From: DATLHO01 sp035539855
GTDB lineage: Bacteria > Bacteroidota > Ignavibacteria > OLB7
Assembly (NCBI GenBank): GCA_035539855.1
Contig: DATLHO010000240.1
Coordinates: 1 to 12,402, forward strand
Reading direction: 5' to 3'
Length of the DNA: 12,402 bases
Position 1 is the first letter of the stretch; every line of letters begins with the position of its first letter. Shown piece by piece: positions 1 through 6,900 of the stretch. The notes beneath the pieces were generated by a model. That model searched no databases. It saw only the letters and a program-made list of their open reading frames with translations, and was not told where the DNA came from. The translations under genes and the position numbers were made by a program.

Positions 1-1401
1 CGGCGGCAGGTTCGACAGCGGCTGCAGAATCGTGAACGGCATCATGTCGTGATCACGCGAGATGTAGAACGTCCCGCGCGCCGTGTCGTTGGCCGCGTCC
101 TGGTCGGTCGCCAGCTGCGGGTACACGCGCACCTCGTACACGCCGGTCGTGTCGGTGTAGCGATTGTTGAAGCCGAACGGCGTGGTGAACGTGTAGGTGT
201 TCGTGCCGAACTGCGGCGTCGAGTTCGGGAACGCGGTGCCGGTGATCGACGTCGTCTTGACGCCGTTGCGCCAGAGGTCGGCGACGACCGGAACGTTCTG
301 ACGGGCCGCGGCGCCGTTGTTGGTGAACGTCGCGGTGACGGTGACGTCCTGTCCCGGCGCGTACGCGAAGGCAGGGGTCACCGGCGAGAAGGTCACGTTC
401 GACGTCGAGACGTCGTTGATGACCGGCGAGAGCTTGTAGCCGATGCGCTGGCCCTGGGCATCCGTCGGGAAGCTGAAGTGCCACATGTACGGGTTGAGGA
501 GACCGCTCGCCGGCTGCGAGTAGTTCCACGGATAGTACTCCGCGTACCCGTACGAACCCCACCAACGATGCGTCATCGCGGTGATCGCGACGGTGTCGCC
601 CTGACCATAGCCCGGGTTGTTGAACAGGAAGTACCGCGCCCACTCCGGCGTGCCGCGCGTCGTGGCGGTCGGCTGGGTGTAGTCGAGGTACGACTCTCCG
701 TACTTCTTCAGGCCGACGATCGTGCCGTAGAAGTAGTAGAGGATGTTGATCGGCGAGTCGCTGTACTGGAACTCGATGTTTCCGGTCGCCTCCGAAAGGC
801 GCGCCTGGAAATTGCCGACCGAGCCGTCGTTGCCGCCGTAGGAGTTACCCTGCGTCATGCGCCACTCGACGACGAACGTGCGATTCGGGGCCGAGCCCAG
901 CGTCGCGACATAGATGCCGGCGCCGGCGACACCGTTGCCGGAGAGCCACGACGAGAACGGTGCAATCACGTTGCTGCCGTGGGGGCCGCCCGTGTTGAAC
1001 AGCTTGTAGTAGCCGTAGTACGAGTATCCCGTCTGCGTTCCGCCGGTGCTGCCGTAGCCCGTGTTCGCAAACGAGATGTACCCGTTGGTCGAGATGATGA
1101 TCGTCGTCCCCTGGGGGTACGTCGTGATTCCCTCGACGTAGCCGGGCGAGAGGAACGTGAACGGGAACGGCATCGAGTAGGTGTAGATCCTCTCGAGCGC
1201 GTTGTTCTGGGTCTGGCTGCCAGACCCGGTCAGGAACGTTCCGCCATTGTCGATGATGCTCGACCAGTTCTGCGGTACCACCGAAGCGACATAGCTATTC
1301 CACGATCTCGCCGAGAGCGTGGGATAGACGGTCTGCGCCTGAGTGGTTCCGAGAGCCAGCAGCATCAACGCAAGCACCGCAGTCAGTCTGCGCATTTGCA
1401 T
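1..1401 (-). CDS. Secreted protein with N-terminal beta-sandwich and CARDB-like domain, partial (3' end outside window)
   Basis: The frame is open for 467 codons from ATG 1401 to the left edge, without a stop. Residues 1-23 form a signal peptide (MQMRR, a Leu/Ala core, then TQAQ). Residues 70-235 resemble a domain frequent in Bacteroidota secreted proteins: an FPF strand, a 'TNGYISF' segment, 'NVIAPF', 'APNRTFVVEW' and 'GNIEFQYS'. Residues 335-447 look like a CARDB/Ig-like domain ('APGQDVTVTATFTNNG'). A Tyr-rich patch lies at 126-133. A C-terminal T9SS sorting domain would be expected but falls outside the window. ATG 1401 has GGGAG 10 bases upstream; ATG 1395 and in-frame ATGs at 1500 and 1545 are alternatives, and 1500 also has a good GGGAG. 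The function is unknown, with no catalytic motif seen; an extracellular or surface structural role is inferred. The frame itself is well supported by its composition and domains. Confidence 0.85.
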   Translation of the reverse strand, partial: MQMRRLTAVLALMLLALGTTQAQTVYPTLSARSWNSYVASVVPQNWSSIIDNGGTFLTGSGSQTQNNALERIYTYSMPFPFTFLSPGYVEGITTYPQGTTIIISTNGYISFANTGYGSTGGTQTGYSYYGYYKLFNTGGPHGSNVIAPFSSWLSGNGVAGAGIYVATLGSAPNRTFVVEWRMTQGNSYGGNDGSVGNFQARLSEATGNIEFQYSDSPINILYYFYGTIVGLKKYGESYLDYTQPTATTRGTPEWARYFLFNNPGYGQGDTVAITAMTHRWWGSYGYAEYYPWNYSQPASGLLNPYMWHFSFPTDAQGQRIGYKLSPVINDVSTSNVTFSPVTPAFAYAPGQDVTVTATFTNNGAAARQNVPVVADLWRNGVKTTSITGTAFPNSTPQFGTNTYTFTTPFGFNNRYTDTTGVYEVRVYPQLATDQDAANDTARGTFYISRDHDMMPFTILQPLSNLPP

Positions 1402-1506
1402 GGATACAGGTCTCCCTAGAATGAGGGTTTGGGAGACCACCTGGTTCGTGCCGGGTTCTGCCGCCGACACGCCGCTGGTATGCGGTACACACCTTTGCAT
1501 GGATAC
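1395..1506 (-). repeat. 13-bp direct repeat carrying a start codon, two copies 99 bp apart
   Basis: TTTGCATGGATAC (+ strand) occurs exactly at 1395-1407 and at 1494-1506. On the minus strand each copy reads GTATCCATGCAAA, so each contains an ATG, and each is preceded by GGGAG (5 bases before ATG 1500, 10 bases before ATG 1401). The offset of 99 bases is 33 codons and no stop intervenes, so both ATGs lie in one frame. The bases before GGGAG are also similar in the two copies (TCACTCAC versus TCATTCTA), which suggests a duplicated initiation region with a 5-base insertion in the second copy. Confidence 0.75.
1409..1438 (-). promoter_or_regulatory. Hairpin enclosing the ribosome-binding site of the leftmost gene
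   Basis: GGTCTCCC (1409-1416) and GGGAGACC (1431-1438) are perfect 8-bp inverted repeats around a 14-base loop. In the minus-strand RNA the 3' arm is GGGAGACC, which contains the Shine-Dalgarno-like GGGAG used by ATG 1401. Closing the stem would hide this site. The structure is read directly from the sequence; translational control by it, or use of the DNA dyad as an operator, is inference. Confidence 0.5.
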
Positions 1507-1528
1507 TCCCGTGAGTGAGTGAATGCCT

Positions 1529-1550
1529 GGGCCACGGCAAGCCATGGCCC
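1529..1550 (-). promoter_or_regulatory. Leader hairpin with CUUG tetraloop
   Basis: The minus-strand RNA folds as GGGCCAUGG, loop CUUG, CCGUGGCCC: a 9-bp stem with one U-G wobble pair, closed by G(CUUG)C, a known stable tetraloop. On the plus strand the wobble becomes a C-A mismatch, so the fold favours the strand that would be the leader of the leftmost gene. No U-run follows, so it is not an intrinsic terminator. It lies just upstream of the first GGGAG-ATG block. Confidence 0.45.
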
Positions 1551-1666
1551 TGTTTACAAAGAACGAAGCGCGAATTCTGCTCTAGATTGGGGTGTCCGAC
1601 ACGATCAGGTCGATCGGCCGGCAGGAACGAGAACACAGGGTACGGAGAAAAAGTTACCGAGGGCTA

Positions 1667-1698
1667 CAAAATTACCACCTCGGTTACACTCCGCAACA
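1667..1698 (-). promoter_or_regulatory. Candidate Bacteroidota-type promoter for the leftmost gene
   Basis: On the minus strand TGTTG (1698-1694) is followed after 19 bases by TAATTTTG (1674-1667). This fits the -33 TTTG / -7 TAnnTTTG layout known for the primary sigma factor of Bacteroidota; the -7 box matches fully and the -33 box in TTG. It sits in a locally AT-rich stretch, just after the terminator of the preceding gene and upstream of a co-directed gene. Transcription would start near 1660, giving a leader of about 260 bases. Confidence 0.45.
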
Positions 1699-1737
1699 TT
1701 ATCGATACGGCCAGCGTGCGCCGGTTCGCCTATGACG

Positions 1738-1774
1738 AAAGGCGGCGAGCGCATCGTGTGCACTCGCCGCCTTT
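1738..1774 (-). terminator. Intrinsic terminator after the OmpA-like gene
   Basis: AAAGGCGGCGAG (1738-1749) and CTCGCCGCCTTT (1763-1774) are perfect 12-bp inverted repeats around a 13-base loop, starting 24 bases beyond the TGA of the OmpA-like gene. The GC-rich stem ends in UUU followed by CGU on the minus strand, a short U tract. The AAA/TTT ends make it potentially bidirectional, but no plus-strand gene reads into it. Confidence 0.75.
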
Positions 1775-1798
1775 GTTCGGTCAACAATGATCCCGAAA

Positions 1799-3850
1799 TC
1801 AGCGCACGGCCGATTCCACGAGAATTTCGACGGTTCGACTATAGAACCGGCCCTCCGGCAGGTTGTTGTCGAACAGCTCGCGCGTCTCGCCCACGCCGGT
1901 CGCGCGCGCAGGATCGACGCCGAGGGCACGGGCGGTCGATCGGGCGCGGGCCTCGGAGAGGAGCTGATTGTGCTCGGCCTCGCCGATGCGATCGGTGAAC
2001 GCGGTGATCGAGACGCTGGCGCCGGCGGGAATCCGCGAGCGGATCAGCGCGGCGAGCTTCTCGTTGGCCGGATTGAGATCCGAGCGATCGTAATCGAAGA
2101 GGATCAGGCCGTAGCGGTCGGTGCGGCGGTCGGTTGCTCCCTCCTCCCGCTTGCGGCGCAGGGTCACCTGCTCGACAGCGAGTCGTCCGGGCTCGGCCTG
2201 GGTCTGCTGACCCGCTTCGTCGCGCACCTGGAGCATGTAGGTGATCGGCGCGGTCGACTTCGTCGAGAACGCACGCGACTCCGCCGGCTTCCATTCGATC
2301 GTTCCGGGAACCGTGCCGGTGCCGTTGAACGTCGCGACGACCGCGTCGCCCTGGTGTGCGGTCAGCGCCCACGTACCGACGCCCGCCTCGGCCCGAACGT
2401 TCGGACGGAAGCGCACCAGTGGCGGCGAGACGGTACGAACCGTGTCGTCGGTGAAGACGGCGTCGAGCAGGCCGGCGTCGCTCGAGCTGATCTCGACCCG
2501 CCGGTTCTCCGCGGCGGCCTCGGCCTGCGCGGTGTCGGAGGCAACCTCCGGCAGATTCCGCGCGCGAACCTTGATCCGCTCGGGCTCGATGCCCCAGGCG
2601 CTGGTCAGATACGCTCTCACGGCCTCGGCCCGGCTTTCGGACAGCGCGGTGTTTCCCTTTTCGGCGCCCGTGCCCGCGTTGGTGCCCGTCAGCGTGATCG
2701 ATGCGCGCGGCGACTGGCGAAGGCGGCGCCCGACGATGTTCAGGATGTCGTAATAGGTCTCGAGCGTGCCGGAACCATACAGGCGACCGACGTCGAAGCT
2801 CTCGGCATCGGCCGGCGTCAGGCTGCGATAGCGCGACGGAATCGCGGCGGAGCCTTCGTCGAAGAAGACATAGTTGAGCAGCGGCCGCATCTGGGTCGAG
2901 ATGAACTCCTCGACGCGGATCGTCACGTCCGGACGCTCGCTGCCGTCGGCGTCGACGCTCGTGGCCGAGACGCTGGCCATGAGCACCGGCGGAACCACCG
3001 GCGGCGGCTCGGGCTCCGGCTCGGGTATGACGGCGATCACCGGCGGTGCCGGCGGCGGGGCGTGCTTTAGTGCGATACCGAGTCGCAGGCCGTGCGCGCT
3101 CCAGTCGACCGAGTCGCTGACCGGCGTCAGGCCGTAGGAGGCGATGAGCTCCGGAACGAGGAACCACGTCGCCGCGGCGTTGATCGGCAGCTCGCGGGCG
3201 ATTCCGACGAGCGCCGAGGCCTGCATCGACGCCAGGCCCGGGATCGAGCCGGATGCTTCGTTTCGAATGCGCCGGCCGTCCTCGAACGCTCCTCGGTCGG
3301 AGGGCTCGACGATCCTGTCGTCCTGCTCGAACTCGTCCGAGATGACGAACGCAGCTCGGGCGCCGATGCTGGCGACGAAGCCGAGCGGCAGTGACAGGCC
3401 GAGCATCGGCTCGATCCCTGCGGTCGTCATCGAGGCGTCGATCCGCCGCTCGAACACGGCGCGGAAGGTCGTCGTGTCCGCGACGATGACCGTCGTCTCC
3501 TCGCTCGTCCGCATCTCGGCGTTGTCGCTCTGCACTGAGCCGCGGAGCACGAGCCAGATGGTCTCCGACAGCGGCAGCTCGACGAGCGCCCCGAAGGCGG
3601 TGCCGCCTCCGGCGCCTCCATCGAAGCGCGACGTGTACGGCAGATCGGTACGTCCGGCGAGGCGGTTGAAGTCCGCGCTGTGCACCGAGCGGACGAAGTC
3701 ACCGAAGATGCCGAAGCGCGGGCGAGGGCCGACGGTGTCGGGAAGCTGCGCCGCGGCGTGCGGCGCGGAGACGGCGAGTGAGAGCGCGCTGATCGCGAGC
3801 GCGGCCATGACGGTCGGGCCGTGCGAGCGACGGATTCGGGATGTGACCAC
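1799..3850 (-). CDS. OmpA-family outer-membrane protein with two OmpA C-terminal-like domains
   Basis: From GTG 3850 the product is 683 residues. A signal peptide fits residues 1-34 (RIRR, then an Ala/Leu core ending PHAAA-Q). Residues 45-262 look like a beta-barrel or porin-like region. A Pro-rich linker (264-289) reaches a first OmpA-like domain (about 325-455: 'NTALSESRAEAVRAYL', 'ENRRVEIS'). An Ig-like stretch (470-565) separates it from a second domain (578-680: 'LILFDYDRSDL', 'AFTDRIG', 'NQLLSEARARS', 'FYSRTVEI'). The second domain keeps the Asp (620) and Arg (672) used in this family to hold diaminopimelate of peptidoglycan. The first has Asn-Ala where that Asp is expected. Role: outer-membrane anchor contacting the cell wall; a link to T9SS is inferred from context. 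No clear ribosome-binding site marks the start. ATG 3808 (669 residues) would lose the charged n-region, and TTG 3859 is also possible. It lies 89 bases after the giant gene, same strand. Confidence 0.88.
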   Translation of the reverse strand: MVTSRIRRSHGPTVMAALAISALSLAVSAPHAAAQLPDTVGPRPRFGIFGDFVRSVHSADFNRLAGRTDLPYTSRFDGGAGGGTAFGALVELPLSETIWLVLRGSVQSDNAEMRTSEETTVIVADTTTFRAVFERRIDASMTTAGIEPMLGLSLPLGFVASIGARAAFVISDEFEQDDRIVEPSDRGAFEDGRRIRNEASGSIPGLASMQASALVGIARELPINAAATWFLVPELIASYGLTPVSDSVDWSAHGLRLGIALKHAPPPAPPVIAVIPEPEPEPPPVVPPVLMASVSATSVDADGSERPDVTIRVEEFISTQMRPLLNYVFFDEGSAAIPSRYRSLTPADAESFDVGRLYGSGTLETYYDILNIVGRRLRQSPRASITLTGTNAGTGAEKGNTALSESRAEAVRAYLTSAWGIEPERIKVRARNLPEVASDTAQAEAAAENRRVEISSSDAGLLDAVFTDDTVRTVSPPLVRFRPNVRAEAGVGTWALTAHQGDAVVATFNGTGTVPGTIEWKPAESRAFSTKSTAPITYMLQVRDEAGQQTQAEPGRLAVEQVTLRRKREEGATDRRTDRYGLILFDYDRSDLNPANEKLAALIRSRIPAGASVSITAFTDRIGEAEHNQLLSEARARSTARALGVDPARATGVGETRELFDNNLPEGRFYSRTVEILVESAVR

Positions 3851-3874
3851 GGAGATCAAGGAAGGAAGACCCCA

Positions 3875-3898
3875 CGGCGCGTCCGGATGGACGCGCCG
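3875..3898 (-). terminator. GC-rich hairpin between giant gene and OmpA-like gene
   Basis: CGGCGCGTCC (3875-3884) and GGACGCGCCG (3889-3898) form a perfect 10-bp stem with a 4-base loop, 41 bases beyond the TGA of the giant gene and 24 bases before GTG 3850. On the minus strand it is followed by TGGGGTCTTCCTTCC, which is not a proper U tract. It could be a weak terminator or attenuator letting some transcription into the OmpA-like gene, or an mRNA processing or stability element. No separate promoter for the OmpA-like gene is visible. Confidence 0.5.
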
Positions 3899-3939
3899 CG
3901 CAGGAGCAAGTGGAATGAAGGGCTGTTCGCCGCGCACGA

Positions 3940-6900
3940 TCAATGCGCGACCTGCATCGGCTCGATGATCCGACCGGTCGGCGTGACCAGGACGATGTAG
4001 TACGTGCCGCCGGCCAGCGGCTCGGTGTCGACGGTGATCGCGTAGCGCCCCGGCTGCAGCTCGGCATGCTCGAGGTCGAGCACCCGACGGCCGAGGACGT
4101 CGAACAGCGCGAGATCGGTCTCGCCCGGCTCGATCAGCTCGTAGCTGATGACCGCGCGTCCCATCGAGGGATTCGGCACCGGCGGCGTGATCGACAGGCG
4201 CCCACCCGGCAGGTACAGCCGCCAGCCACCTTCGGAAACGATCCGCAGCAGGCCCGCCTGGACGGTCGTCGCGACCGGCGCGTCGAGCCACTGGAAGTCC
4301 TCGACGACGAGCGGCGTCACGTTGGTGTCGCCGAGCGCCGCGATGAACTCGAGCGTCGCGATCGCTCCGGTGTAGACGCCGAGGGCGCGCCGTCCGGTGA
4401 TCGTGATGACGCGGTCGTTCCCGTCGATCTCGCCCATCGGCGTGGCTCCGGTCGGGAACAGGAGCGTGCGGTTGAAGCGGAGCGTCGCGGTGAAGTCGTC
4501 GGCACCGACCGCATCGAGGTTGCGTCCGCTGGTGATCGTGATCGGCACGGTCACCCGCTCGCCCGGCATCGCCGAGAGCTCGGGAACCGAGAGCTCGACG
4601 CTCGCGCCGGCTCCCTCGACGGGCATCGAATACCCGACGCATCCGAACTCGTTGGTGATGCGCACCATGTGCATGCCCGTGCCGGTCGGCGTGAAGCGCT
4701 GCTGGTTCGCGCCCGAGACCGCGACGCCGTCGACGTACCACTGGTAGGTGTCGGCCGGACTCGAGACGAGATCCTCTCCCTCACGCGTGATCGTCGGCGG
4801 ATTCGGCAGCGGGTTGACGCGAACCGTGACCGCGTCGGTCTCGCCGCTGCAGCCGTTGTCGTCGAGCACCGTCAGCGAGTAGCTGCCGGAGGCGGTGACG
4901 ACGATCGACGGCGTCGTCTCGCCGGTCGACCAGAGGTAGCTCTCCATGCCGGCCGGACCCTCGAGCGTGACGCTGTCGCCTTCGCAGAACTCCAGCGGAC
5001 CGCGGACCGACAGGACCGGGGCCAGCGGAGCGCGCTGGGTGATCGTGATCTCGCCGGTACCGGTGCAGCCACCGGCGCCGGTGACGGTCACCGAGTACGT
5101 GCCGGCGCCGACACGAATCGAGCGAGACGTCGCACCGGTCGACCACTGGTAGCTGAAGCCATCGGGGGCTTCGATCGTGACGGAGTCGCCGGCGCAGAGC
5201 TCGGTCGATCCCTGCGGCGTGATGCTCGGCTGCAGGTTCGAAGAGATCGTCACGCCGATCGGCGTTCCGGGTCCGCGACAGCCGGTCGTCGCCGAGCGCA
5301 TCGTCACGTCGACACGGCCCGTTCCATTGCCTCCCCACTGCACCTCGATGCAGCGCGTGCCGGCGCCGGAGACGATCGTGCCGCCGCTGACGGTCCATTC
5401 GTACTGATCGGCGTCGGTGCCGTCGGCGCAGTAGCGCTCGCGTGCGTTCGGACAGACCGAGGCCGAGCCGCTGATCGTCGGCTGCGGCACCGGGTTGAGC
5501 GTGACCTCGAAGGTCTGCGAAGTGCCACGGCATCCCGCGGCGTTCGTGACCGTGACGGTATAGACGCCCGGCGAGCGCACGTCGATCGTCGGTGTCCTCT
5601 CACCCGTCGACCAGACATAGCTCGTGAATGGCTGGGTCGTCGACAGTATCGCGCTCTCGCCCGGGCAGATCGATGTCGCCGTCGAGGCGATCGTCGGCGC
5701 CGGTGACGGCGCGATCGTCACGGTGATGCTTGCGTCGCCAAAACATCCGGCGTCGTTCGCGACGTCGACCCTGTAGGTACCTGCCGCCTTGACGGTGATC
5801 CGCCGGCTGGTCGAACCGTTGCTCCAGCGGTAGCTCGAATAGCCGCTGCCGGCATCGAGCGTCACGCTGTCTCCGGCGCAGATCGTCGTCGAGCGGCTCG
5901 GCTGGATCGCCGGGACGAGGCGGTCACCGATGGTGACGGCAACCGTCGTATCGGAGCTGCAGCCCGTCGCGTTGTCGACGATGCGGATGCGGATGCTGCC
6001 GGAGCCGGCAGATCCCCACTTTACGACCACGCTCTCGGTGCCCGCGCCCGACTCGATCGAGGCGCCGGTCCCGATGACCGACCACGTGTAGGTGCGGCCC
6101 GGATCGCCCGGGACGCTATAGGTCGCGGTCGTGTTCTGACAGACGACGATCGGTCCGCTCATCGCGGCGCGCGGCGCCGGCTGCACGTTGACCACGACGG
6201 TGTCGGAGTATCCGGGGCAGTTCGCGCCGGCAGTGACCGTCACGAAGTACTGGCCGGGCGTGCGCGCCTCGATCGTGCGCGTGACCTCGCCGTTGCTCCA
6301 GCGGTACGACCCGTAGCCGTCGCCGGCGTCGAGCGTCACGCTCTCGCCCTCGCAGAACGTCAGCGGTCCGGCCGCCGTCACCCGCGGCGTCGGCCGCGGC
6401 AGCACCGTGATCTGAACGCTCGTCGTGTTCTTGCAGCCCTTGTCGTCGGTGACCTCGAGCGTGTAGGTGCCGGACTGCTTGACGACGATGTTCGTCGACG
6501 TCGAGCCGGTCGACCAACGGTACGCCGTGTATCCATTGGAGCTGCTCAGCAGCACGCTGTCGCCTTCACAGAAGGTCGTCGGACCCTGCGGGTAGATCAC
6601 CGGCAGCGGTTTCGGGTTGATCGTCACGACGACGTCCTGCGACGTCTCGGTACACCCCTGGGCGGTCGTGACGGTGACGCGGAAGGTGCCGCTCGCGCTC
6701 GGGGTCAGGCTCTGGCCGGCGGCGCCGGTGTTCCAGCGGTAGCTGTCGTTCGAGCTTCCGGCGGCCGTCAGCGTCAACGGGTCGCCCTCACAGATCGTGA
6801 TCGGCCCGGCCGGCGAGATCGTCGGCACGACGGGCTTCGGGAACGCGGTGACGATGACCGGATCGGAGGTATCGAGACAGCCGTTGTTGTCGACCGTCAT

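Larger units (their letters stand above)
1402..1798. other. Intergenic region and long leader of the leftmost gene
   Basis: About 400 bases separate the stop of the OmpA-like gene from the start of the leftmost gene. Read leftward, the order is a terminator hairpin (1774-1738), a promoter candidate (1698-1667), a leader of about 260 bases, a hairpin with a CUUG loop (1550-1529), a first GGGAG-ATG block (1510-1498), and a second GGGAG within a hairpin (1438-1409) just before ATG 1401. The stretch 1640-1700 is clearly more AT-rich than the genes around it. Short frames on both strands here show no signal peptide, domain or codon pattern like the neighbours, so I call none of them a gene. Confidence 0.7.

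Noticed and set aside
49..1419. Long plus-strand open frame of 456 codons
   Set aside because: Its product is Arg/Val-rich with no domain, and it lies antisense to a minus-strand frame with a signal peptide and recognisable secreted-protein motifs running off the window edge. It is a GC-driven shadow.
1295..1790. Several short frames in the leader region on both strands (60-113 codons)
   Set aside because: None has a signal peptide, domain or neighbour-like composition. The region is better explained as terminator, promoter and leader.
3851..4741. Upstream extension of the OmpA-like frame to 980 codons
   Set aside because: The extra part overlaps the C-terminus of the giant gene in another frame and is Arg/His/Asp-rich noise. 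A signal peptide begins near 3850, so the start is there.
3943..5706. Plus-strand open frame of 587 codons
   Set aside because: Antisense to the Ig-like array and sorting domain of the giant gene; composition is of a shadow frame and no ribosome-binding site or domain is seen.
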